From positions 1,426,001 to 1,490,000 of the forward strand of contig JAULSN010000007.1 of NCBI GenBank assembly GCA_033439765.1: 64,000 nt of DNA, written 5' to 3'. Below the pieces are notes generated by a model. The model made no database searches, had not been told where the DNA came from, and worked only from the letters and a program-made list of their open reading frames with translations. This DNA is from Lasiosphaeria ovina (Eukaryota > Ascomycota > Sordariomycetes > Sordariales > Lasiosphaeriaceae). Position numbers and translations under genes: made by a program. Below, in pieces: positions 45,339-56,139 of the stretch. Positions within the stretch are counted from its first letter, which is position 1. Every line of letters begins with the position of its first letter.

Positions 45339-45357
45339 GTGTGTGTGTGTGTGTGTG
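45339..45357 (+). repeat. (GT)n microsatellite
   Basis: About nine to ten GT units, preceded by an interrupted TTGTGTGT segment. Confidence 0.8.
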
Positions 45358-46810
45358 ACAGTGTATAATAAGCCGTAGACGCCAGAAGACCGGGACTAAT
45401 GCTGGCCACGTGGATGAGGCTGCATTTGTTGAATCCGTAATGGGCATGTCCAGTTTTAGATGGCACGGGGCAAATCCGCGGGATCACACAGCATGGTACG
45501 CCGCCTTATCAGCAGCAGCAGCAGCAGCCTACAGTATGTGTGTGTGGTTGGCTGTCCCCGGCTCGCGGATGCGGTCCCGACAGTTTGGTTACACAAGGAC
45601 TCGGCATCCCTCCATACGTACCTATTCTCTCACAGCAGGAAACCCGCCCGCCCCCCCCCCTTCCCCCGCCACGCTGGACATCTTGGCCTCATGCGGGATG
45701 CGCCTAGAACAGCATAGCATAGAACCCAAAAGGAGGCATACAAGGCAGTTTCATCGAGAACGGCACCCCTGTGGCAAAGCTTGGTGTGAGTGAGTGCATG
45801 TGTGCGCGTATGTGCGCGTATATGTGTGTGCTTGTGTGCTTATGCAACCGACTGAAACTGCCTTCTGTCTGTTGTTGGTGGCAGGGTGTAGGGGGTTGAC
45901 TAGGTTATCAGGTTGGTTAAAAGAAAATCAAAGCGGGTTGAGTATGTGATACCTTTTTTTTTTTTTTTTGAACTCGCATTCTAGGCCTCGCATTTTTTTC
46001 TCTGTGGGATTGTCTTGGTATTTTCTGCTTCCTTTCGTTTTTCTTGGCTCAGACAGACAGGGCCGAGGCTGGTCCGTCTAGTAGTAGCAAACCAATGCTG
46101 TCAGCACAGGCAGCCTGTTCGCTTCCGTTGTTCTTCCCTCTTCCTTCTTCCTTCCTTCCCAGAACAGGCTCGCTCTTGGAAAATTTAGAGGCGAAGGAGG
46201 ATGGCGATGGTCTGGGGAACGGAATGCCTACTGCCTCCGCCGGAGATCCCCGGCGGCCCCCAAAATGTACCATGTGTGTGTGTGTAACGTCACTCCCCCG
46301 GTTTTCCCACGTTGAACCAAGCCCCCTTTTCCTTTTTCTTTCTCTCTCGTTTCGTGTTGGGGTGAGTATGCACGTGGGGGGAATGAATAGAGAAAAGAGA
46401 AACGTGGACGACCGGAATCGAACTTGTGCAGTTCCGGCCCCACGTACCTCCCTAGGAGAGTGGAAGAGTGGAAAGAAAATCAGGGGAGAGTGACGCCAGC
46501 CTTGTTGTTTATTTATTAGTTTCGTACGTCCATGCCACGCCAAAACACGGGTAGTACTAAATCTCGCCAGCCTAGCTGTCAATGCGCCCTCTCACTGGAC
46601 GGGCATTACTGCCCACCCACCCCAGACTGTGGCAGGTAACACACACCACTCGTGACAATGCCTTGTGCAACGAACGCCTGGAAAACCGGCTGCCACAGCC
46701 GGCGAACAGCCTCGTGCCCTTGGTGCCCTGGGGAGGAAATAAGAAACAGAGATCACGCCAGATGCTACAGTGCCCAACCTGGGGCAGCATGGGCGGCGGC
46801 GGTGGTGTTT

Positions 46811-46850
46811 GTGGTTGTGGTTGTGGTTGTGGTTGTGGTTGTGGTTGTGG
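46811..46850 (+). repeat. (GTGGTT)n hexanucleotide repeat
   Basis: Between six and seven perfect GTGGTT units. The repeat opens frames on both strands (Cys-Gly or His-Asn runs) that I regard as artefacts. Confidence 0.9.
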
Positions 46851-48078
46851 ATGTGGCTGTTCAACTGAGGATCTGTGGCATGTGGCACGCGCATCTTCGT
46901 CGACCACACAGGCTTGGTTGATCGCGGTGGCCCATCTAGGTATCTCTCGCCTCAGCCTATACTTATTCCACCATCGTTGGTCGTCTGTATTCGTCGCGAG
47001 ACTGTGTGTGAGGCTTGCTCTGCCGACATGTCACACCGCATGGGGCACATCTCGACGTGCTGCTTGTGTAACGCATCCTGCTTCTTTCTTTCCTCACCTT
47101 TCGTCTTGTGTGTTTGTTTGTTTCACATTGGCAGCAGCAGCAAGCCTGAGGGCGGCGGTACGTAGCCAGACTTGACTTGGCCACTCGAGAAAGCCAGCAG
47201 TCGCACAGCAAGCGGCACATGGGCGACATGATCGCCACTCGGCTCTCTGCCCCGGGGCTTCAACGTCTCCTGCCGGGAAGAGCTACCGACCACGACATGT
47301 CCGCGCCCAACAAATAGTCCAACAACCGCGCCGCTCGCTGGGAACAGCCAACCACGGCCGTACGGCCGTAGACGGCAGTTTATCGTTGGTTGGCCTGACC
47401 AACAATGAGCCGCCCCATGGTCCGATACTGCCCCGTCTCTTGACATCGCCACCCGAAACGATGGTGGTCGTCGCTCCAGCGCCTCATCACCGTGGTTGCT
47501 GCGACACGGCACCCAGCTGGCCTGATACCACATGGAGGTCTATATCTACGCTCGGTAGCACACTGGTGCCATTTGAGCACACATAAACCGAGACCTGTCC
47601 GGTTGAAGCATCCGGCCAGTATTTCCAAAACAAGACAAAATGGGGGGACTTTGTCCGAGGATCGTCAAAGTCGAGAGAAAGCAAAATGAAGCACGTGGGG
47701 TAACAGCAAGTTATATCTCGTGCTTTGCCATCGACAAGGCTGCCTGCCGCATTGGCAATGCATGCATTTTGCACCATGCTGCCCTTGGCAGGTGGGTTGC
47801 CCACTGTGCGGTGAAAGGAGGAAGCCCAGCAGTTCTACCCACCCAACCACCCAACGGTCCGACAGCCCCAATCGCCAACTGCCAGAACAGGTGCTGTCCC
47901 CCAACCCACCTCTTGACCCACAGTTATCCCCCAACCCCACCAGGAATGGAAAAAAACCTTGACTCGGGTGGAGGGGCTTAAGTAAGCGGACCTTCAAAAA
48001 ATTTCAGATATTTAACCTCTGCTCAATTTTTTTTTCCTTCGAATTCCAAACCTCCTCTCCAGCAACAAACACCATCAT

Positions 48079-48168
48079 CCCTCTCTCTCCCTCTCTCCCT
48101 CTCTCCCTCTCTCCCTCTCTCCCTCTCTCCCTCTCTCCCTCTCTCCCTCTCTCCCTCTCTCCCTCTCT
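48079..48168 (+). repeat. (CTCTCTCC)n 8-bp tandem array
   Basis: About eleven near-perfect copies of an 8-bp CT-rich unit, followed after a short gap by a GA-rich stretch at 48184-48208. Together the two arms could form a hairpin or triplex-type structure. Confidence 0.88.
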
Positions 48169-49609
48169 CATTCTTGCACGAGCAGAGAGAGAGGGGGAGA
48201 GAGAGGCGACGGTGAGAGATTTGTGCAAGGTCGTGGTTTTTATCTACCCGCCGCAAAACACAACGCACGCAGGCGCGGGATTGTGTCTGTGTGTGCGCAC
48301 GTGGTAGTCACCACGACCACCGCACCCGGATTTCCTCCGGAGGAAGACCGCCAGGCCAGCCAGCCAGCCTTCTTCCCCCGAGGAAATCCGGCAGAAATTC
48401 GTCAGGTATGGCATCCTCTTTCCCCCCCTTGACAAAAAAAAACACAACACTCCCCTCCCCCACCAACCACAAGTTTCGTGGTTCAGGTTGTCATGATGAG
48501 CGTAATTTGCGATTGATAGCCATCAGGTGGCGCCCTCGCCGGGGCTGCTATATCTGGTGGCAAAGTGATAGTCCATTCTTACATATTCTGAACGATCCAT
48601 CCATACAAATATTGGTCTTGCTGTATCTGATATGGCGCGCAACATTTTGGCTAACTTTGGATTGCTCAAGACATATAGTTGCACCCTTACAAACACTGTT
48701 CTTTGTCGGTGGTCATATCCGTAGCTTTGGGCCGCTTCCGCAAGGAATCTTACCTGCCGGCAATAACTGGCTGTTGACCTTTTTAGTTATAGTGTACATA
48801 TCAATATAACTTCTATCTCCTGATCTTGATATGCTTGAAATGTGTTTTGACTTGAACTTTCGTGCATTCACTCGGCTTGGTTGTATACGTACTCGGCTCG
48901 TTATGACCCCTGTCTGCACCGCCAGTCCGTCCAAAGCTCCTCGTCCTCTGCTTGATCATTTTGTTCCAACCAATACACCTATCGCAACTTGGCCTCCTTG
49001 GGGCTTAAAATTGCGGTGCAAGATTGGCCGCAGCTGGGCGAGTTTCCTGATTTACGAGGTCCCTTTCGAGCTAAATATTACAGTGCAAGCTTAACTGCCT
49101 TCAAAAGAGGAGAGCAGAGGGGGTAAAAATTAGAGGGCCCTCCTTGGAGCTAAAAAAAATTGCAGTGCAGATTACACGCCCGACAAGGCACACTTTTAGT
49201 GGCTCAAGGCACCTGCTAACCGGCTAACGAGAAGAACGAGTAGAGGCCATGCACGGGGAGAGGCACCAGATCAAGATGGAATGCGACCATCACAACAGCA
49301 GAAGCGATGAGTACTTCCAAGCAGGGCCACAGCCGTTCTAATTGTCTATCTAAGTTATTTACTCGCCACCCCTTTATGCCTTCCCAAGAGAATTCACAAG
49401 CGGGACACGAGACCGAGGTCAGCCCTCATCAATACAATAGTCCTCTGTTCGATATCATGTCAATACCAGCACAACCACTCCTCCCAATATATGTCTCGAG
49501 AACCGCCGTAGTTACTGATATGCATCCTGTTTCCGTTCTAATAGTTTGCTGTAACATAATACTTCGGGACCAGAAGATTGCCGCACACAAGACTCAAGAG
49601 TATTGAGTC

Positions 49610-51784
49610 CTAGGTGAAAAGCAGGGCAGCCTGTACAAGAGCAGCACCGAGGGTTGATATGGTGAGAAGCGCAAAGGACGGTCCGCGTCTGTGTGACAGG
49701 GATGCGGTAACCTGTGCCGGGAGAGGACTCCAGGGAGCTGGTGGAATGTTGGGCAGAGGAGCTGCTGCACCGCCGCTTCCGGGTGCGGCTCCGGCGCCCC
49801 CGCTGCCTGGGGCCGATCCTGGGCTGCCGTAACCGCCAACGACCGCAGGGGTTTGGTCGTATTGATTGCCTCCTGGAACGGCGACAGTGACCGTGACGAA
49901 TTCAGGTGCTCCAACTTCTGCAGCGGCTTTCGCTTCGTAGAATGCACATGGAGTAGGTGGCGGGCCGTACATTGGTGGTGGTGGCGGAGGAGGGGGTGGG
50001 GGCGGCGGAGGTGCTGGCCATGGAGCCGGAGCCATGGGCCACGGAGACATGGGCGGGGCTGCCGGCATAGGTGGTGGAGGTGGTGGAGGCGGAGGTGGGG
50101 GCGAAGGACATGTCGTTGGGACAACTGCCTCGGGACTTGGCGTTCCCATGATAATGACTGTTTCAACAAACGGGCCCTCCATCACATTTGGAGCCGGACA
50201 TGGACTGGGTCCAGCTGCACCATTACCTGCCCCCGAACCTGGAGCCGGCCAGCCGTTACCATTGCCATTGCCATTCCCATTCCCATTCCCATTGCCGTTT
50301 CCGGAGTCCGGGCCAGGAGGGCAAGGTGGTGATCCCCCCAATCCGTTTCCCAGGCCATTGCCGTTGGGGTTTCCAAGCCCTGCGCCTGGATTGAAAGGCG
50401 GACCCATAGGAGCCGGTTGGGGCGATGGATTTGCGCACGCCGGCCCGCCTGCTTGAGGGAAATCTGGAGCTGGTTGTGGAAAAGCAGGAGCCGAAGGAGG
50501 AAAGGCTGGAGCTGGTGGTCCGTACTGTGCAGGCCCAGCACCGGTACCGGCGCCATTCCCGGCAGGGCCCTAGCCGTTCGGGAAGGCTCCATTTCCAGAT
50601 CCAGCACCAGATCCAGCACCAGATCCAGCACCAGATCCAGCACCAGATCCAGCACCAGACCCAGCACCAAACCCAGCACCAGACCCAGCACCAGATCCAT
50701 ATGTCCCAGCTCCGATTCCTCCGGGATTCCCACCATTGCCGCCCATGGGAGGGCCATAGGGTGGACCCACAGGGGCTACTGGAACAGCAACGGTAACTGT
50801 GACCTGAGGAGGTGCACCATTCCCATTGCCAGCCCCATTCCCATTGCCAGCCCCATTCCCACTGCCAGCCCCATTCCCATTGCCAGCCCCATTCCCATTG
50901 CCAGCACCATTTCCAGGGCCACCTCCGGGTGGGCAAGGCGGTGATTGTCCGTTGCCTCCCGGGTTGCCAGCGCCTGGGCCGGGAGCGGCAGGTCCACTTG
51001 TGACAAATGGCCCCGGCGGGCCGCCGTTGCCGTTGTTTGAAGGAGGCCCGCTCGTCACGAAAGGACTTGGGTCATGAATTCCACCGTTGGGGTTTTGTCC
51101 AGGGGGGCAGTCGAGATGGATAGACGTGTCGTTGACGAGACTGATAGAGTTACCGAGGAGTCGCCGGGCAGCGACGGCAGCGGGGTTGCTAGACGTTGTC
51201 GTGGTGCCAGGCTTGTTGCTTCCGTAATTGAGGTTGATGTTCATCTCGACTGGGGACTGGTTGCCCAGGGAGATATCAGGCAATGCGTCGGTGGCTGCTG
51301 ACTTGTCGTTGACAACAACCGGCGTGCCAGTGATGGCTGGTGCGGCAACACCCCCGTACGCCATTTGAAGATTGACATTGAGTTGTATGGGAGAGCCGCG
51401 GGCCGTGATGTTGTTGGGGTCTTGGGTCCCCATAAGGCTGTGAACCGTCGACGTCACGGTCGAGTTGATACAGGCAGCCGTGATTTGCTTGATGGCGGGA
51501 ACGTAGTCCTCGGCATTGCAGTTGGTGAAGAGGCATTGGAAGAGTTTCTGCCGTCCACAATGGTTAGCCAAGCTCGGAGACGACGGCGCTTGGGCGAAGA
51601 GGAGAAGACATGCCTGAAGCTCTTGGTCTCGCTGGCAGACGCACTGCAGGTCGGCGCATCCCGAGTCCAGATAGCTAGGTTCCAGGCAGCCCCCACCGCA
51701 ATCGGGCAGATTGCTCGCATCTAGCCCTAAAACTGACGGGATGCTTGAGAATAGCGTAAAGCTCCAGAGCACTGCGGATTTCAT
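49610..51784 (-). CDS. GPI-type CFEM-domain surface protein with internal in-frame TAG
   Basis: In transcript order: exon 51784-51614, a 66-nt GC-AG intron (51613-51548), then 51547-49610. The first 20 residues are a signal peptide (MKSAVLWSFTLFSSIPSVLG). Removing the intron gives a perfect eight-cysteine CFEM domain (DCGGGC, GCADLQCVC, KLFQCLFTNC, ITAAC); keeping it adds 22 residues and two extra cysteines. Downstream lie Asn-glycosylation sites and long Gly/Asn/Ser/Pro repeats, including (GSGA)n and (NG)n blocks and two poly-Pro runs. Codon 383 is a TAG (50572-50570). The frame then stays open for 319 codons and ends in a hydrophobic GPI-signal-like tail (ALLTISTLGAALVQAALLFT). CFEM proteins are secreted, often GPI-anchored, and bind heme or act at host surfaces. 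The TAG may be a true stop giving a secreted short form, a disabling mutation, an error, or part of an unrecognised intron (a weak GTGGGT donor at 50770 is in phase). Confidence 0.75.
50250..50905 (-). repeat. coding tandem repeats of the CFEM gene
   Basis: Three arrays in the coding frame: Asn-Gly dinucleotide-type codons at about 50255-50305, a 12-bp unit encoding GSGA at about 50590-50700, and an 18-bp unit encoding GNGNGA-like peptides at about 50815-50905. All unit lengths are multiples of three, so copy-number change would keep the frame. Confidence 0.85.
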
Positions 51785-52391
51785 GGCTGCTGATGAGAGA
51801 GAGCCCCAGCGGTGGCCCGGAGAGCTGCAGGCAAAGATATGATCTCCAAAAAGGGGGTTCAAACGATTGACGTGAAAAGAATCTGGGCACCTAATCCAAA
51901 AAAACGAGGGACGTCCAAAAAGGAGATGGTTGATGATGGGTGGTTGTGATGGAGGAGAGAAGTTGGAAGTGCACACACGGCGAGAAGCACTAAATACAGC
52001 GTGGAATTCATGGAAACCAGCCGTGGAAGGAGCATATTGCGAGAGTCCCAAAGGAAGAATACTGGGTAGGCAGTAAAGGCAGGCGCGCTTTGCAGACCCA
52101 CATGATGGCGAATTTTCCGTCATGATGATCGAGCCTTCCAGTTTCATCACGAATCCAGAAAATGGGACACCAACGGCAGGATTCCGTTTGTCAAGAGCAA
52201 GAAGGCGCTAATTGAGCGGTCCCCACCAGCAGCAAGAAAGAAACCGGAGGGCCATGGCTCCTCGAAACTCAATAAGCACCAATACACTGAGCTGTCTTCT
52301 GACCCGCACTTGGCACCAGGGAGCAGACCAGAGGCCTCAACCATCGTTCGCGGCTGATTTTCGCTGTTTCAGGAAGTCCTGTAAAGAGTAT
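51785..52391. other. intergenic region between CFEM and Cms1 genes
   Basis: The 607-bp spacer lies upstream of the CFEM start and downstream of the Cms1 stop, both genes being on the minus strand. No gene is supported; it should contain the CFEM promoter. Confidence 0.5.
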
Positions 52392-53500
52392 TTAATAGAA
52401 TAGCAATTCCGTAGGCTTCTCCTCATTCGCATACTTGTCCTTCAGGTCCTTTCTCGAGAGCAGTTTTGCCAGCGGCAGCATTGTCTCCTTCATGTTAGTG
52501 ATGTCTCGCTTCTTCTGGTCGATGTGCGAGGCATCAATCACGATCCTCTTCAGATGCTCGATGGACAGGGCGCCTTCAACAGGTTAGCAAAAAAAGGATT
52601 TGGACATTTCCCACACAGATGATGGGTGGGGGAAAGAGGAGAGAAGATAAAAACCAAGTACCGTCATTGATCAAGTCGATCAGGCGCTGCGGCGTGCCGA
52701 CTGCAATTCCCGTCCGCGTCTTTTTGAGAAATGCGACCTGCTCTTCTACCTTGAAGTGCTTGGCGAACTGCGCAGAAGAAAAAAACGAGTTAGCCCCAAG
52801 TCTTCTTGTAAGAGCAGCAAAAATGCGCGACAAGACTTTACCAGCTTCGCCACAGGGATTCCTTTTTGCTGGAACGTCCTGACGGATCTGTACAGATAGA
52901 ACCAGATTAGTCAGTCGACCCGGAAGACATCTCTCAAGAAATTGGGTCCAAGATGGACGTGCTGGACCTCCGTACCTAACGAGGTCGGCAGCGCGCTGGC
53001 CTGCTGCGGCGACGATGATGGTGTGGGGCGCCCCCAGCTTCCTCGGGGCCGACTGGAGCTTCTCTGGATTCTCGGAGAAAGCCTCGAGGAAGTCAGGCAG
53101 ACTATTCTGCGACCGAGGCTTCTGCCAGGAAGTGGTGTCCTTGATAGCCGTCGCTGTCCCCCCGTTTTCGCCCGTCAGTAAATCTGTACTCTGCACTTTG
53201 TTCTCTGGAAATGGGGGAGTTCCGGGCCAAGCACCAGCGGCGCAACTCCGGCTGCTTTCTTTCCTTACCTGAAATGTACAGATCCGACAGCTCAATAGGA
53301 CTCAGGTCTGTGCCAAAGCGGCTCGTCTTCTGGGCGATGTGGTCGGCCAGAAGCTGGCTGTCCATGCGCTCAAAGGCCCTGTTCAGGCCGGCTTCGACAT
53401 CGAGGTCAGCCTCATCCTCGTGCACCTTCTTTTTCTTCTTCTTTTTGCTTCCATCGTCGTCCGCCTTCCTCTTCATTATTTTCTGCTCGAGTGCCGCCAT
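52392..53500 (-). CDS. CMS1: Cms1/CMSS1 ribosome-biogenesis protein
   Basis: A 264-residue protein from five exons in transcript order: 53500-53269, 53204-52976, 52887-52842, 52767-52662 and 52573-52392. All four introns (64, 88, 74 and 88 nt) have GT-AG ends and the phases sum correctly. The start is basic (MAALEQKIMKRKADDDGSKK). The Cms1 core follows: DTTSWQKPRSQNSLPDFLEA, then GAPHTIIVAAAGQRAADLVR, KTRTGIAVGTPQRLIDLI and EHLKRIVIDASHIDQKKRDI, ending TELLFY. This is a helicase-like fold without the usual ATPase motifs. Yeast Cms1 associates with early 90S pre-ribosomes; a nucleolar 40S-assembly role is inferred. The first acceptor (53205) is the least certain, since later AGs would shorten the protein slightly. 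Confidence 0.88.
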
Positions 53501-54113
53501 TCCACTAAACCCTAGCCCCAAGAGACTTGGGGTCTCTGTGCTCGTGAGGTTGGAGGATTCGAGAGTGCAGTCTCTCAGAAGGGGATGCGGAGAGTCTTAT
53601 TTAAGCCGGAAATTTTTTTTTCCTGGGCAAGCAATAATCAGAAGACACCGTTAGCAGTGATCCGTTTCCTTTGTTGAATGACTTGTACGCAAACAAGTTC
53701 AAATCTTTGGATGAAGCCCTTTCCTCAAAGATTGATATTAGGTTGAAGGGTGAGCGCTGGTTCCACTTATCTCACGGTCTCTTGTCTTCAGTTCAAGGAC
53801 GAAAATTTCGCGACAGCACAGTGCTAACTTAGCTAACCAATCCGCACTGTATTTAAAGCGGGCTATCGGCACTTTCAGCGGACAGGCCCTGGAAAGTAGG
53901 GGATTGGCATCTGAAATCCATTCTAGGGCCTAGTGCTAGTTTCACGGCTTCTACTATTCCCGATCTCTCAGTTTAATCCCTGAATGGCTTTTGCAATCGA
54001 TAGCTATTGCTCACCTTGGAGAAATACATTTAGGGCGAGCCGTGGGGTACTGTACTGAGGCCTTTTATATCTTGAACGGCCCCCGCTAACAATCGTTCAG
54101 GTATTGGGTTGTA
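53501..54113. other. region upstream of Cms1 with dispersed repeat, copy 2
   Basis: The first part is the Cms1 promoter. The last part, 54001-54106, is the second copy of the dispersed repeat also found at 2056-2165; the pogo-like element begins eight bases later, suggesting it inserted into or beside an older repeat. Confidence 0.55.
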
Positions 54114-54190
54114 CCATACCCCACCCCCCACCCGATCACCCCTTTTACACCAAAACACTACATCTTTGAACAACAACTACGTAGTCAATT
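54114..54190 (+). repeat. left terminal inverted repeat
   Basis: The outer 28 bp match the right end perfectly; inner similarity (TTTTACACCAAAA, then TTTGAACA) continues imperfectly to about 54190. Confidence 0.88.
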
Positions 54191-54375
54191 GTGAAGCTAT
54201 TCACAAGCCGTTGACGGATTTGGTTAGCCGTATGTATGTAAACTAAGCATAATGTGGATTTGTCAGCCCACAGGCCCTAAAAAATTATCCTGCCCGTCGC
54301 AAATTTAACTGCAACTGAGCTTCCTTATGTTCCCTTATCCCTACCTTTGAGTGCGTATACTGTTGTACTACCACA

Positions 54376-56074
54376 ATGCCTACCTACACCAATGACAATA
54401 TGGCGAATGCCTACCTAGATGTTACGGATAACAAGCTTTCTATTTGCCAGGCTGCTCAAAAGAACGGCGTACCGTATACAACATTGAATGACAGACTCAA
54501 AGGCATCTCGGCCAAAGAAGAGAGCCTCCAATCTCAACGCAGGCTAACAGAGCCTCAAGAAAAGAGGCTCGTTGAGTGGATCATCAAGCAGGAAAGCCTT
54601 GGCTATGCGCCTACATACTCGCAAGTTTCTAGCATTGCTGCAGCGCTCTACAAACAAGTAGGGAATCTAAAGCCTATCGGGAAAAACTGGATTATTGGCT
54701 TCAAAGCCCGGAATCCCGCCATTCGATCCAAAGTCGGCAAGAGAATGGAAGCCGCTCGTTTTAACGGGTTTACTCCTAAGGCTGTTAACTGGTATTTTAA
54801 TATCAGGGAGAAAGAATACGGCTGGATCAGTCCTCGGCTTACCTTCAATGTCGATAAGGCCGGCATTATGGCGGGCTTTGGTAAGAAAACAACGTCTATT
54901 ATCTCTTCTATTACTTATACTACTTAGGGCTTAATTCATTGGTCCTAGGGACTATAGAGACGAAGAAAACCTACTTAAAAAGCGACCAAGGCCGCGGCTG
55001 GTTCACTATAATCGAATGCATCGGTGCTACGGGCACTCTACTCGATCCAGGCATTATTTTTAAAGGAAAAGACCTTCAGAGCTCCTGGTTTGAGCGGGAG
55101 ATGCAGAACATCGTGCCCTGGCACTTCGTTACCACTGAAAAGGGGTGGACTGACAACCAAATAGCAATTAGCTGGCTTGAGGATATTTTTCTTCCACAAA
55201 CCAACGCATTGCTAGAGTACGACAGCGAAGCCCGGCTTCTTATTCTCGATGGCCACGGCAGCCACACAACTGTAAGAGATAAGTCCCGCACGCTCTTTCG
55301 TCTAGTTATCTCACAATATATATATAGGACAAATTCATGACGAGATGCTTCCTCAACAATGTATATCTATGCTTCCTGCCGGCCCACACCACTCACGGCT
55401 TACAGCCGCTTGACAACGGACCTTTTAATGCCGTCAAAGCTTACTATAGACGTGAACTAGCCAAGCTAGCTAGTTTAACTGACGCGGCACCAGTTGACAA
55501 GCTGAACTTCATTCGCTGCTACAAGGTAGCCAGGGAGGAAGGATTCACGGAAAAGACCATCAAATCATCGTTCCGGACGACTGGGAATTGGCCTATTAGT
55601 AGGCGCAAAGCCCTCAGCCGCCCAGAGATTCAGCAGGACAAGGAAAAGACCCCTGAGCCCCCTTTGTTTACCGGAGTCCCTGATACCCCTACTACAGGGC
55701 GTCAAGTCATGGATCTGAGCAAAGGGAGCAGCCCGAGTACGAGAAGGAAGTTCCAGAAGGCGGCCCAGGCCGTTGACAAGCTTCAAATGGACCTGGTTCT
55801 CAAGCAGACTCAGATTGAAGCTCTTGAGGCTAAATAGGAGCGCCTCAAGCCCAAAAAACGCAGGAAAATTCCTAACCCAAATAAGCGATGCATGGACTTG
55901 GGGACTATTTTACTAGGCGGTCAGGTTCCCGCAGAGCCTCAAGCAGAGCCTCAAGCAGAGCCGCAACCTGATGAGATGGAAGATGAAGATGAGGACGAAG
56001 ATGACGACGATGAGGAGGTTTTAATGACCCGATCTGGCCGTGCAACACGAATGTCGGCTCGTTATAATAATTGA
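54376..56074 (+). pseudogene. pogo-type transposase, two introns and one in-frame TAG
   Basis: Exons are 54376-54880, 54928-55271 and 55328-56074. The introns (47 and 56 nt) restore motifs found in all pogo-type transposases. The N-terminus carries a psq-type helix-turn-helix (SICQAAQKNGVPYTTLNDRL) and a CENP-B/Tc5-type helix-turn-helix (RRLTEPQEKRLVEWIIKQES). The catalytic Asp residues lie in FNVDKAG, LILDGHGSHTT and LQPLDNGPFNAVK. A TAG at 55835-55837 interrupts the frame after a coiled coil (QTQIEALEAK). Translation stays open for 79 more codons of basic, then acidic, tail that ends TRSGRATRMSARYNN. The catalytic domain is intact before the stop, so a truncated enzyme might still work, or the stop may be recent. 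It could arise from CAG by one C-to-T change, but Leu or Lys codons are also possible ancestors. Confidence 0.88.
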
Positions 56075-56139
56075 GCATGTAATTAGCTACATTTTGCTAT
56101 ATTTGGCTTGCGAATTGCTTCAGAATTGACTGCATAGTC

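Larger units (their letters stand above)
45018..49609. other. 4.6-kb repeat-rich intergenic region
   Basis: No gene is supported. It holds a (GT)n run near 45.35 kb, a T-run near 45.96 kb, a (GTGGTT)n run near 46.83 kb, and an 8-bp CT-rich array near 48.1 kb. From about 48.5 to 49.2 kb the DNA is AT-richer and carries three variants of AAATTGCRGTGCA (near 49010, 49070 and 49160), perhaps ends of an old mobile element. A 99-codon open frame at 49307-49606 has no recognisable motif. Confidence 0.45.

Noticed and set aside
46395..46450. tRNA-like B-box (GTTCGATTCC) on the minus strand
   Set aside because: The bases flanking the loop do not pair as a T-arm and no acceptor or anticodon arm can be folded.
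46582..47175. Cys-Gly repeat open frame and its His-Asn counterpart on the minus strand
   Set aside because: Created by the GTGGTT repeat; no start context, splice partner or family resemblance.
48004..48268. Arg-Glu-Gly repeat frames on the minus strand
   Set aside because: Produced by the 8-bp CT array, so the repeat explains them fully.
49307..49606. 99-codon open frame in AT-rich intergenic DNA
   Set aside because: It has a true ATG but no recognisable domain, signal or splice context; kept only as a note.
54881..54927. Transposase ending with ISSITYTT before 54928
   Set aside because: This tail is intron sequence; splicing restores the conserved stretch between the first and second catalytic Asp.
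55892..56074. Separate small acidic protein after the transposase
   Set aside because: It is in frame with the transposase across a single TAG and has the acidic/basic tail expected of that protein.
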